Shown one piece after another: positions 1-12,100 of a stretch of DNA of 64,000 bases. Positions within the stretch are counted from its first letter, which is position 1; the number at the start of each line of letters is the position of its first letter. The stretch comes from Cryphonectria parasitica EP155 (lineage: Eukaryota > Ascomycota > Sordariomycetes > Diaporthales > Cryphonectriaceae). Where the stretch lies: positions 1,843,630 through 1,907,629 of the forward strand of contig NW_024468916.1 of NCBI RefSeq assembly GCF_011745365.1, read 5' to 3'. The notes under the pieces were generated by a model that saw only the letters and a program-made list of their open reading frames with translations, was not told where the DNA came from and made no database searches. A program made the position numbers and the translations under genes.

Positions 1-339
1 GCTCTCCCATGGGTCTCCCGTCGTCCAGGTCAGCAATCCGGCCAGCTTATTCAGCGGCAGCAGGAACGGGTGACTGTAGGCAAGGGCGCGGGTGACCTGC
101 GGCGGAGTGGCGAGGAGGAGAGGGGATTTCTGGTGGACGAGGATGGTCGAGAGGCGCTTTGCTGCCGAGATAGGCTGAGAGGTGGTGGAGGTGGCGAGGG
201 TCAGAGGGGAGAAGGAGGCGTAGACGGGGGGTTGGGCGGGCGTCAGGTAGGAGGAGACGCTTGTTGGGTCATGGCTGGGCGTGCTGGAGGAGGCGGCGCT
301 GTCGAGGGTGTCGCCTCGGGAGCGATGAGGAGTGGACAT
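1..339 (-). CDS. Pex24/DysF-type peroxisomal membrane protein, N-terminal part (cut by window edge)
   Basis: An ATG at 339 opens 113 codons that stay open to base 1, so the gene continues outside the window. The first ~55 residues are Ser/Thr/Pro-rich. Then comes a conserved-looking stretch (AAKRLSTILVHQKSPLLLAT) and the segment LLTWTTGDPWES. From memory of the family, this precedes the first membrane segments of fungal Pex24/Pex28-Pex32-type peroxins, which act in peroxisome size and number control at the peroxisomal or ER membrane. The DysF domain itself would lie outside the window, so the assignment rests on the N-terminal motif only. Upstream is a long purine-rich microsatellite. No intron is seen in the visible part. 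Confidence 0.6.
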   Translation of the reverse strand, partial: MSTPHRSRGDTLDSAASSSTPSHDPTSVSSYLTPAQPPVYASFSPLTLATSTTSQPISAAKRLSTILVHQKSPLLLATPPQVTRALAYSHPFLLPLNKLAGLLTWTTGDPWES

Positions 340-2210
340 GTGGGTGAGCCAAGGGGTGTCCTAGAAGAGGGGTTGACAAGTTGTGTTAGCCGGGCCTGCT
401 CGTGACTGCTGATGGCTTGTGTCGTTTCCTCGTCTGTCTCGTCGTCTGGAGGAGAGGCAAGGCAGTTCAAATAAAGACCATAAAACGGGAGGGGACAATA
501 ATGGAAGGAAGACACAGAGCTCAAAAGCCCTGACGGGGCACAAGACAAGGTAACATAATGGCGACTGATTTTCTCGAGATCCTAGAGTAGTAGTGGTAGT
601 AGCAGCCGCGAACGTGGCAGCGACAGGGCTGCTGTTGTGGTGACACAAGGCAGTCAGGCGCAAAGGAGGAGGAGAAGGAGGAGGAGAAGGAGGAGGAGAA
701 GGAGGAGGAGAAGGAGGAGGAGGAGGAGGAGGAGGAGGAGGTAGTGGTGGTTTGGGCTGATGTCTGATGTCGTTTGAAGGGTTTAAGGCTGCAAGGGGAG
801 GAGGATGCCATAATTTGGAGTAGCGGGTATGGACCGCTGACGTCGGCCTCTCAGCTGCCACTGCACTATTGCTGCCCACTGATCGCCACCACCAAACACC
901 AGCACTACCAGCGCGGACCTTCCTCCCAACGCTCGACTGACAAGACAGGAATGATGAAATACCGTTCGAATAAGAAATAGAAAGGAGGGGAAAGAAACGT
1001 AACAGAGAGGATGATAACTTACTAATGCAGCCATCTAAAAAATAACTGTTGTTTGTATGTATCGTCCTTCTCTTCATCGACCCTGATGCCTTGCCCCCTT
1101 CCCCAATCAATCAATCGAGCAATCAGTTTAGTCAGTCCAGCCAACGCTGGCACTTTGGTTCTCTCTCACTCTTCTGCTGCAGCTTGGACGCTCGATTTCT
1201 AGGCGGCCGTAGCACTGCAGATCCACAACACAACCTCTAAAGCTCAAAGCTGTTCGTGCTACGAAGTCATCGGCTGTCTGCTTCTGGAAGAAAAATAAAA
1301 GACTTTGGCTCGGTATGAACGGAATAGAAACTGTGTCGCTCGTCTGAACAGGAGCAGCAGCACGACGCATCAGACACAACCTCTGTCTCCCATATAGTTT
1401 GGTTTTCTTGTCAAGTTCGGTTGAGAGTAAGAAGGGGTAAAACAAAAAGTCGAATTTGGCAAGGAGGATCAAGGGACTTTGGCCACGTGAGATGCCAGGC
1501 TGGGGAGATGAAGCGAAGCAAAAGCGCCGGGGCCGCGGCGCTGACCTTCTTTTCTCATCCCTGCACATAATCACATGCCAAATGCTGATATGGCACAAGG
1601 ACGCACGTGGTATGGTCTGAAGTATCCACTACAGAAGGTTGGAAGGTTAGTATGTACCATAGTACACGCACGACACGTATAGCCTCACCGTCTACCGTCC
1701 TTGACCCACAACACGCTCTTCTCAACTACAAACTACACAATCGTGAGATTACATAGAAGAAGACGAAGAAATAAGATTCATTTTGCGTGGCTCTGTCGAG
1801 ACACGTCTTGTATACCCTCAGGTCATGGAACTCCAAAGAAGATGCAGACCTTTCCCTCCCTTGTGCAGCAAATGCCCTAGACCCGCCATGTCATGTACCA
1901 TTGTCTTTCCGGTCCTGCTATGTACCTGGCCTAAATTTCCCTTCCATCACGACAGCCTCCACCTCTTCGTCTTCCCTATTTACACCTACCAATCACGCGA
2001 GACCCAGACTTCCAAGATATGTTGGCAATTCCGGAAGGTAAGGTCAAAATGGGACCTCACCGTAGGGCTGTCCTATCCCCTCTCCCTGTCAGCGACAGCG
2101 AGAGAAACGAGAAAACTACGCAGCCGTAGCCAGCCGACGCCCATCAACTGAGGTCGGAGAGTAACTATTCATACCACGTATCAGCAAATCAACCATCCTC
2201 TTTGTTATGA
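340..2210. other. Intergenic region with promoter of the Pex-like gene and 3' flank of the next gene
   Basis: There is no supportable gene in 1.9 kb. Open frames of 156 and 249 codons on the minus strand have biased composition and no family resemblance. The part nearest base 340 should hold the promoter and 5' leader of the minus-strand Pex-like gene, and the part near 2210 the 3' end of the large gene. A purine microsatellite lies at 662-741. Confidence 0.6.
662..741. repeat. GGA/AGG-type purine microsatellite
   Basis: This is about 80 bp of almost pure purine on the plus strand, built of GGAGGA and GGAGAA units. The other strand is the matching pyrimidine tract. It sits about 330 bp upstream of the start codon of the Pex-like gene, whose coding strand therefore carries the pyrimidine tract. 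It is the source of a spurious proline-rich open frame. Confidence 0.9.
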
Positions 2211-5200
2211 TCACAGGAGGGACGTCTGGTGGTGCAGGACATACCCATCATCGAGACATTCTACCCCTCTATTGACCTGCTTTACCCACGATACAAATCG
2301 TCGCCCCTCCAGTGCCGCTGTTCGGGAGCGTCCGTCTTTGGGGTTGGCTGCAAACACGAGCGTCTGCTCGTTGCCGCCCTTGAGTATCAGCCGCACCTGC
2401 TGAGTCCCCTGGTCGTCACTTTGGGCGGCCAACTCGATCCGCCACACCTTCGCTGGCTCTACCGTAGCTGCCACAGGTGAGCCGGCCGGCGTCTCTGCCC
2501 ACCCGCGCATGAGATCTGCGTTCAGCCGTAGACAGGGACCCGTCGAGCCATCACGAGACCACAGCACACCACGGGCGGGATCACGCAAGTGAGCTAGGTG
2601 GAATCTCTCCACCTTCTCCGGGATCGGGGTCCCCAGCTGAGGCGTGGGTGTCGACACCTCTCTGGCTCTCTCGGACCGCACAGGTGTCGTCGTCTCCTTG
2701 GGCACTGCTGCTGCTGCTGCTGCTGCGGCGGCGGCGGCGTCGTCGTCGTCGTCGTCGTCGTCGTCATGAATAGTCTGACCGGGGTCCAGCGAAGACAAGC
2801 CGACGGATGACGCACGAGGGGTTTGTGACTGCTGCGGCGGCGCAACGGACGCATTGCGGCTCGCCTCCCATTTATTCGAGATGCTGGCACCGGGTATCAC
2901 GATCTTGGGCGAGGTACGCTCTGAGTCCAGGCGCTGTACCGGCGTCGTGGATGAGCTCCTAGGCACCACCGTCGTGGACTGGCTCGGGGGCGACAGAATG
3001 TGCGAGAGGGACGGCGAGCCCTGGGCGGCATGACTCGGAACGTGTGGGGTGGACTGCACCGAGGGTGATCGGAACGACGACGTCAAAGTATGACCTCCAT
3101 GCACCGGCGCCGAGGTGGACCGCTTCTCGGGACCGTCTCGCGCCATCTGCGCCTTGATGGCCTCGTACTGCTTGTACGGGTCCATTAAGCTGTCACTGGC
3201 CGCCGCTTCTCTTGAGCTCTGATCCGCGTTCAGGATATTTTGCAGGTCCGATGGCTTGCGAGGGGCTTCCGTGTCGCTACGGGGGATCTCATCAGATCTC
3301 GAGCGATGGTGTTCTGCATGCGGCGGGCGTGGCGAGTATGGCCGTCGTGCAGGTTGCTCAAAGCTGCTCTGGCGCGATGCCAGCGCAGGGGCCTTCGTAG
3401 CGCTCTCCGGCACCTCCGACGATGCCCTGCTGCGAGTGGCCGCCTCCCTGACAGCTGCCGCTGCCTTGGCCTGGACGCTCTTCCGCAGATGCTCTTGCTC
3501 AGACAATACTGACAAGAGATCGCGCTGGTCTCCTGCCTCCATACCGACAGGCATGGGTTCGGACTCGCCAGATCGCTTCCTGGTAACACCGGCTTGTTGG
3601 GAGAGGACGAGTTCTGACTCAATATCGGACTTTTCTGTCGCAGGCGTGTCCTTATCAGCTGCGACCTCGTCCACGCTCATCTCGCTGACAGGACCACGTC
3701 TGCTGCTTGGTCGGGATGAGGATTTGGACTTGGTCTCGAGAAGGCCAGACCTCCTACGGCCAGGGCGGACGACATGCTCCTTATCACTGTCGTCCTCCTG
3801 ACCAGCAACCTCTGCTTCCTCATCAGAATTATCGGACCCCGACTCTCCGACATAGTTAGAGTCGTCAGGTTCAGGGACAGGGCCGATATCCATGGTCATA
3901 GGGTCCTCGTCGTCACTCTCGCTGCCACTGCCGAAACCGAAGAGGCCAGGCTTATCCTGGATCGGGCTCTGGTTGTCGGTATTGGCGGAGCGTAGAGATG
4001 GCCACTGAGCTGCGACATCTTCTGAGGACCTTGCTGAGGTGGGCTCGCCGGGCCCTAGTCTCTTGAAGTCTTCCCAATTCTTGCGGTGCATCATGTGCTG
4101 TGAGTACCATTCGCGAGCGGTTGACAGGCCTCTCTTGTCCACGCTCTCTGGAGGGTGATCCAGGTCAACCTCACGAAGCTTCTGCGCAGTGAGCCAACCC
4201 AGGGAATGCCTCTGGTGGCCATCGAAGAACATGACTGGATACTCGCGCTTGTCCACCTTTGGGCCGCCGTCCTCGTAAGCGGGCTGCCACCCTTTGATGA
4301 GCAGACTAATGCGATCGACCCGGTAACACTTTGGAACTTTGCTCATCAATTGTGTCTCCTGGAGCTTCTCCCTCAGGCCCACCTCCCTGAGGCTGCCGTC
4401 TGGTCTGATAGGCAGCACGACCAACATGTACCACTTCTTAGTAGGCGCCCAGAGTCCCTGGTAAAACTTGCCCTCCTGGGGTAAGGTTACCTCTCCTGCC
4501 GCTTTCATAGGCGATGCCGACTTCGATTTCTTCTTGGTAGGGCTGTCACCGCTAGAGAGAATCTCAGGCCCGTCCGTGAGTCGTCGACGCCCCTCCTTGG
4601 TGAGTAAATTCATGTTGAAGACATGATATTTGTCCTCTCTCAGCGCGCGCTCGAACTCGCGGTTGTTCAGCTCGGCCAGTTGGGCGTTGCAGCCCAAAAC
4701 GCGGTGACCGCACACCTCCATGGCGAGGTCATGCCTCTTCTCCATGTTTCCGTGTTGAGGACTGTGCACGTGCTTGGCGGCGCCGTGGACCGGATTGCCG
4801 AATCCGAAATGCACCTGATGCTCGTCACACCTCACAATGTACCAGTTCCCTGACCCTATCTTCCATTCAAAGATCTTGTGCTTATACTGAGCCCTACCGT
4901 TCTGAAAGATCTCGTCAAAGGAGACCGTACGCTCGGCCCGGGTATCCAAGGTGACTGGCGAGGTTACGCCGCTTTGTGGACTCCGCTTCAATGGGGGCAG
5001 CAGTGTACCATGTATCTCCTCGACCGGCCTGTCCCTGGTCCGCGGGCGCTTTGAATATGGTCCATAAGCTTCCTCCGTTGCCGGCGACTCGACCGCCTTT
5101 CTCTTCGTCTCCAGGCGCGCAGGTGCCATATCTGCGATAATAGGGCCATGGTTTGCCGGTCGGCTTGAGGTCACATCAGGACGCTGCTGCAATTCGGTGG

Positions 5201-6104
5201 GTTTGCGCTCGTCGTATCTTTGCCGCGCCACTACGGGTTGCACAGAGCGGGGCTCTATGGGACCATGTTCAACCTGGCGGGGCTCGATCTGGCGCGGCTC
5301 TAGGGGACGAGGCTCGGAAGGTATTGGCTTGCGCTGTTTGGGAGTTGGTTCCAACGGCGTAGGGTATGGAGCAACATAGTCTCGACCTGGGGGATCCTGA
5401 ATAATGAACTCCCTGATAGCGTCGCTCGGAATCGGTTTCGGCATTGCTTGGTGACGAAATGGTGGGGTCACCATCGCAGACGTGGTTGCCGGAGAAATCA
5501 GGTGATCACCACTGTTGGACTGCCATGATTGTGAGCTCTACTGTCACGCGTGCCGTTGGGAAGTTGGGCTTACGGGAACGCTGGGAGGTACCCGTGGTGG
5601 ACCTGTGGACACGCTGGGAACAGGTTGTGGATGGCGTGTCGTAGTCGAGGTAGACATTACCAAACGCGATGCCTCGTTGTGGAATCGCCTCTCGACATCC
5701 TTCTTGTTCGTGGTATGCTCCTCGCGCAGTCGCTCCTGTTGCATGCGAAGTTTTACCTGGGCCTCAACGGTAGCATGGGCTGTCTGCGTCAGGCCAGCGT
5801 AGAGACTTTGCATCCCCTGCTGGAAATGTTGAAATAAGCGGTCCAGCTGGTCACGTATCTGGCCTTCGATCACGGCTTGCTGTTGATGATGATGCCGGTC
5901 CAATCGCTCTAGCTCGTCCTTTTGCTCCTTTCTCATAGCACTGAATCTGGCCAGATCGAACTCATCCTCTTCGGAGTCGCGACCATGGGGTCGAGGACCG
6001 GCCGATGTGGGAAGGAACTCGTTTACCGGGTGAGAGCTCATGTTTGCCATCATCTCCTGAAGGTTAGGTGATGGTTTGACTGGGTAGTTTCCCACCATGG
6101 ACAT
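2211..6104 (-). CDS. Large low-complexity protein, conserved-looking, function unknown (2 exons)
   Basis: Two exons join in frame. Exon 1 is 6104-5574 (ATG at 6104) and exon 2 is 5519-2211. The 54 bp intron has donor GTAAGC and an acceptor ending CATGGCAG, phase 0. The product is 1,279 aa. Exon 1 encodes a predicted coiled coil (about residues 60-150). Around residues 390-480 there is a Cys/His-rich block (RCDEH ... HVHSPQHG ... EVCGHRVLGC) that could bind metal. A second ordered block containing GLWAPTKKWYMLVVLP follows. The middle is Ser/Asp/Glu-rich disordered sequence with basic patches. A run of nine Asp then about eleven Ala lies near residue 1095, and a final ~130-residue segment could be a PH-like fold. 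The composition suggests a nuclear scaffold or chromatin protein, which is inference. An upstream non-coding exon ending near 6150 is possible. I do not recognise the family by name. Confidence 0.8.
2707..2766. repeat. In-frame trinucleotide repeats (GCN)n and (GAC)n inside a coding region
   Basis: Tandem CTG/CGG units pass directly into CGT/GTC units on the plus strand. On the coding strand they encode an Asp run immediately followed by an Ala run. Such tracts change length by slippage without shifting the frame. Confidence 0.9.
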
Positions 6105-9100
6105 GGGTGCTGGTGACTCGGCCTCCGCCCGGAAGTTTGAGAAACTAGAAGATTGAAAGTCAGCTTGAAGAACTATTGCGTGATAAGGCCAGGAAGCATG
6201 AAGAAACGGTAAAGATAAGGGGTATGCACATGTACACCATGCCCTGCTCTGCAGAGATGAGTCTTGATGGCAGTATCACATGGACACAAAAACACTCAAG
6301 AGCATATACAAAGTGTTCTTTGACCCAAGCGAGTCAAGAAAAAGGGCTTAGGTGAGTGATAGAGAGGCAAGGGTCCAGATACATGGTTGCAGGTGTGGAC
6401 TCTCTGATGACTTTGGGCAGACAAACTTCAGAGCCACCTGGTGGGACATGTAGCAAAATTCAGCTGCCAAAGGGTGACATATACAGGGAGACAGAAAAGA
6501 CTTCTGGCATGAGGACCCTAAAGAGACCCTACCTTCTTGGACAGTGGACAGTATGGCCAGTGGCTCTGGGTGTTTAGATGATCAAGAGATATACGGAGGT
6601 ATTATGTAGTGCAGTCGAGCCGATCTCTTGTATCCCACGCCCTCAACAGGTTGTTTATTTGGTTTCCCTCCCAAACAAATGACAGGAGATTAATGATAGA
6701 GTGAAGATTAGGGACAATGACTGCACTGTAGGGAAAAGTAGAGAAGAGGGTGGTTATGAGATGTTAGGTAAGTAGTCTTTTGGTGGTGAGGGAACGAACA
6801 TAAGGTAGATGAATGAGATGGTGGAATTTCGTTTTGAGAAAAAAGAAAGACTAGGTGGGTGGCTGCTGCATCATCTATTTGTCGATGCTGCAGGTGAGCA
6901 TGTCCATGAGTCCATGCATGCCCTTGTCATGCCGCTCTTTCTTCTCGAGCCCACTTGGACCGGAAAGCAAGAGCGAGGTGTGACCCACTTTTTAACATCT
7001 TTCCTCAAGGTAATATCATAGTACATAAAAAAAAAGGTACATGGGTACCTATATCGTACCATATGTGCCGTACAGTATAAAGTATGCACCTAAAGCCCAC
7101 TTGGACTAGGACTGCCAATCTATACGGTGCGACCGCTTGACATGGTAATGGGGACCAACATTGCTCGTACCTTTTCTTTTTGGACCTTGAACAAAGCCTT
7201 TACCCTAGAGTATCCCCAATTCTTTTCTCTCTCGTAAATATAACTTGTCACGATTGTCGAACCAACCTTGGGAGGCGATCAACTGCAGCAGCACATCGTA
7301 TGTACCACAGAGTTGAGTATGGAATCGAATTGAGAACCTATGTCGCTAGACATGAGCCCGTCAGCAAGCCGATCCAACGCAGTCACAGATTCCGACCCGC
7401 TGTGCTCCTGTCCCCAAATTGGATCATCAATACTCGGCAATATTGCACTATACCAGATATTGTGGCCAGCATCTCATGGAGAGCAATAGTCTGAACGAAA
7501 ACCAGACGGTATGTGGCTCTCAAGTAGATGACCCGCCCGCAGAAATCCAAAAGTGAGACATGCATCGCACTCAACTTGATGTGCTCGGACGGAGATGTTC
7601 CATATGGATAAGGTGGGGGGAGGGGAACATAAAGGTCGACTTACTCCCTAGTCTCTGAATGATAATCTCTGACGACCTTACAATCCTTGCTCGGAGATTT
7701 CCTTGCGTGTTGCAACTAGTGTAAGTGGCATCCGGCATGTCACATGCTTTGATTTTTACTTTCTTGTTGTATCGGTTAGGATCGGGAATCGAGCATCGAG
7801 AATCAAGAACCATATTAAGATTGCGTATGCCAAAGCCAGATGCGTATCGCTCTGGGTTTTATATGATCAGATCAGCTAGGAAGCAGTCTAATACACGGCA
7901 AGTAAGATTATGGGCGGGTGGTACAGCTCGCCTAAAAAAAGATTTTTCTGTACCAAAAGTAACCTTACCTAGCTATCGGATCATAAGAAAACAACCACCC
8001 CCCTGTGCCTCCAGCTCCATCGCTCGGGGCTCTGTACTATATTGTTCCCACGAACCTCCAGGCTGCAGTTTAATTATGCGATGCTCTCTTGCGGCGGCGA
8101 TTTGGGGCCAAGCTGAAATACGTTCCTTCCTGGTCACACCCTTGATAATACCCTAATGTGTTGCTGCATATTGATGCTGCATTGCATTTTTTCATGCAGA
8201 TGATGTGACCCCGCCTCCGCCCCTCCCTGCCTGGACCTATATGGGAGGTGACGGACGGATTTGGCGAAACCGAGGGGTGCTTCTGGAAACCCGAGTATCA
8301 GCAATAGAAAATGGTTCCCACAGGTCGGTTTTCTCCGACACTATCGCGTAATCGGTCCAACTAATCTGTCATTGTGTCAGGCATAAATGGGGCGCAACTA
8401 GACGATACAAAGTCGGGACAACGTCCTTTTTGCATAAAGGCGCGCACACGGTATGTGCTGTGTTCCCCAAAGAAAACTCCACCCTAGACCTAAAAGGTTA
8501 TGTGCTAACAACAAGATCTCTTACTAACGGCAATCCTTGGGTCTTGGCTTTTCTCAAGACGTACTGTGTACCCCGTCGTCCCGCACGCTGGTTCCAAGCT
8601 ACGAACGGGCAGCTGATGCAAAGGTTGTGCTGTACCATAGTCATACTACACCGCTCAGGCACTACCAGATACGAGATTGATCCACGAAACGAGGATCCTG
8701 ACCCGGCAAGTCATAGTAAGCAGCTATCGGTTGCTAATGTCATCTGTATAACAGCAAGGCTTATACTATGGCAACACAGTACGTTCTACAATCCGTCTCT
8801 CTCTCTCTCTCTCTCCAGCTTTCTCTCTCTACTTGCGCATCCCAAATAAGCTACCCAATTAAGACTCCTCCTCCTCCTCCTGTAGCATCCCCCTTTCCTC
8901 CCCTGACCGCTATCTGAAACAACGACCCATTTCGCCATATTGAACATGCCAACATGCTCGATTAAGCCTCTGGGTCTGAGCCCATTTTAACCACGACTCA
9001 GCGCTCTGCTCCTACCTTTTCTATTCATGACGCTGACAGAAAGTCTAAAACTTCGTAAAACGAAGCCCGTACATGCTGTAGAATGTCGATCGGCAGTTTG

Positions 9101-12100
9101 TCTTCTACCGGCACAGAACCATCTCCACAGCATCTTGGGGGGGAGGTGGCCCCATCCATCGATCATCGATCTTTCCCCCTATCAAAGGCCAACAAGACCA
9201 GTATGCCTATCGCGACCAACGCTACACGCGACAGGTGACACTAAAGTGGGAGCGGCATATGCACAAATCCACTAGCAGAGATCAATCACCAAGGAAATAT
9301 TAAAATCCTCACGGACCCCACTGACACACAATGGTGTCCTAATGCGGATTTCAAATTCGCTCGTCAGCGCAGGTAGCGATGTGTTAACATAACAGGGGGG
9401 AAGAGGGGCTTGGACGTCGTAATTATGCGCCGGTGGGTTCCAGTGCAGCCAACACCCGGTGCATCCGACTGTGGCTGGCTGGATTTAATTTAATGACAGG
9501 TCACGAAAATTGGCCGTGCTCTCACTGGTCTTGCATTTACCTGATTGGGGTGTTGAGGGCATCATGTAAGGTTCTTAGCATGTCAGCACTCCACCCCAAC
9601 CCATCGCAGATGATACACGTATGTGTGTAACTCGGGGATTCTGGGGTTTTTTTTTTTTGATTTTGTCTTTTTGCTGCAGGGGTCTTGGTTCCAAGTGACA
9701 AATTTCCCCGGTCTTTTCTCCTCTGAGCTTGCGAGAACGGCGGCCTGAGGTTAATTCACAGCCAATCTGTTCCGAACACGACAAGCTGCATGAATAACGC
9801 CACACACCAATCTAATAGACATTGGTTTTTTTGGGGGGCCGGGGGGTAAAAACCATCTGGCTAATAGGCAAATAGACCAAACAATCTTTTGGGGTCACAC
9901 TATAATAATCTACACGCTAATAGTACGAAATTTGAAGGCTCATGATTAGGAAAACCATGGTCACTAAAATGTACTATGTCATGTGCCGGTCCTATCATAC
10001 ACAGTGTCCTCGGCGAATTTTAATTAGTTCCTGATGGATAATCGGGAAAGCTGACACACACCATTCATTTAGCACCAACAACAAACTCTCAGTAAGCAAG
10101 ATAACAATGATTTATGTCGTTGCCTGGAAGGACCATATGGATTTTCCACCCACCCTAGTAACGTAACTTAGCGGTGGGTCGTTCTCGAATCCTTTGCTGA
10201 GAAAGGGAAAAAGGCTTACCTCACCTGAGTGCCAGCATGGCAGACCAGCCGCATGAGATACGGGGTTCTTTTGTACGTCGGTACTTTAGTCCTTACACTG
10301 TTACTAAGTACGTTGCGAGTGTTGGCATATTATTTACTTCCAGTACACCTTGCCCCATACAAGGTTTTTTCTTTTTTTTTTTTTCTTTTTCGGTTTTGTT
10401 TTTAATTTAAAAAAGACACTTTTCACGACCCACCTTTCCATCTGGTACTTTTGCTCAGATACTTTTTCATTCTTCACGGACAGGGTAGGCGGAAAGCATC
10501 CGCTAACGCCTGCGACGTCGCGTGCTTCTCCCAAAATGGGGCCATGTCCGATTAATATACATGGATGGCGTGTAATCGAACCCGTTCCTAGCCTTCGCTG
10601 TCTCACAGTGATCTATCATGGTTTTCAGCCATCATGTAGCATGTAACATCGCAGATAATACCCAAATTAGTCGTCACGAAGAATGCCGTGCACACAAAAA
10701 TCTTAAGAGGTGGGGAGGGGACAATACTGCAACCAGGTTCCCCATATGCGTCAAAAGCTGTGCGCTGGAGCTTAAAGTACATAATACTTCATAGTCTGCC
10801 AAGGCGCATGCGTACTAAAGTAAGTCAGTACTTTACCGTCATACCAACGGCGACCCTACCATATGAGCGTCCAGTCCGACCAAGCGAGATCAGCCATCTA
10901 CTACGCATTGGTTACACATGCCGGCGCTGACTCGCCTTCCTAATTAATAACGTAGACTGTCTCACCCTCACTCTCGCATGCTGTATTACAGCTAAAAATT
11001 GTCCCTTTTGGCTTCCTTCAGCCCGGCCGACGTAAGCCACACATCACACGTGCTGCTATTCCGCATAATCTTGCCCAACTCGAGACCGAGGTTAGAGTCG
11101 TCATTTGATGCCCTCTTGCGAAGTGTGAGACAAGATGCTGGGCTGGGTCGACAGACGTTGCGTTCGACATAGTGTGCCTCTCGTAGCAAAATGTGTGCTT
11201 GGCCAGAGATTCATTCTCTGCAGTGTTCCAGTACTATTTAGAAAAGAAACCTGGCATTGTAAATATTCATGATGTAGAGTATCTCCGCCTCTTGATGTTG
11301 AAGATGTTTGTATGTCAGCCAGGCTTATCGCTGTGTTCCATCCGCAGTACTGTGGCTGGTTCCTCCCTCGCTTCTCATCCCGAGGAAGCAGCCCCCAACT
11401 CCTCCCTTCTTTAGTCTTCACCTTGATTACTAGTGAGGTTGTCTAATATTCTAGGAAGCTGAGATGGCAACTGTCAAGAAGCGGGGCCGCGTCGGTATCT
11501 CGTAACGATGATTCCAGGAAAATGACCTGCGTCTGACATCGGGACTAGAATACGAGGCTACCGAGATCGGTTCATCCGCAGATTGTGATCGCCAAACCTT
11601 TTGAGGTCCGATCGTTTTGGCCTACAACACCTGAAGACGGTACCATATAATCGGCACAGGTTGTCCATCATCATGATGAGAATCATATTGGAAGGTTGCT
11701 TGACACCCGAGCCTTTTCGCAGCTGTGTCTCACAGGATCTCGGAGGGTCCTCGTCTTGTTCTATTGAGAGGCCTGTTCCGAAATTCCGCAACTTGCAGTC
11801 CCGTAGTATGTACATGTTCAATTGCCTAGAATTACGGTAGCTAGTTCACAATCCGTGTGCCTTATCTGGACCCCAAATAATGAAACCTTGGCTGTAAAGC
11901 GATCGGCTCCAAGATTAGCTATGTAACTCTTCTGTGTATGTTGGCCAGTGTGAGCGCCCGCGGAGAATGGCACAAAGGCGACAATTCTAGCAGCTAGAGC
12001 TGATAGGCTATAGTGTTATAGCTGAATAAAAACATGTCTGGGATTCCAGGCTATCATTGTAACCCAAACTCTGCAGTCCTAGCTCTCAGCTCGACACATG

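Noticed and set aside
361..1110. 249-codon minus-strand open frame rich in Pro/Ser
   Set aside because: It is generated by the purine microsatellite and leader of the Pex-like gene; no family resemblance and a biased composition.
1128..1598. 156-codon minus-strand open frame
   Set aside because: No recognisable motif, no splice-compatible partners, and it lies in an upstream region of the Pex-like gene.
3256..3801. 181-codon plus-strand open frame
   Set aside because: Antisense shadow of the large minus-strand gene; GC-rich codon third positions belong to the other strand.
7725..8156. 143-codon plus-strand open frame in the gene-poor region
   Set aside because: No motif, mixed composition, no good start context; compatible with chance in 8 kb.
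10541..10600. tRNA-like TTCGATT on the minus strand
   Set aside because: The five bases on either side of the putative T-loop do not pair, and no acceptor stem is found.
10334..10606. Lys-rich/Phe-rich frames around a T/A homopolymer
   Set aside because: Homopolymer artefact without any protein-like flanks.
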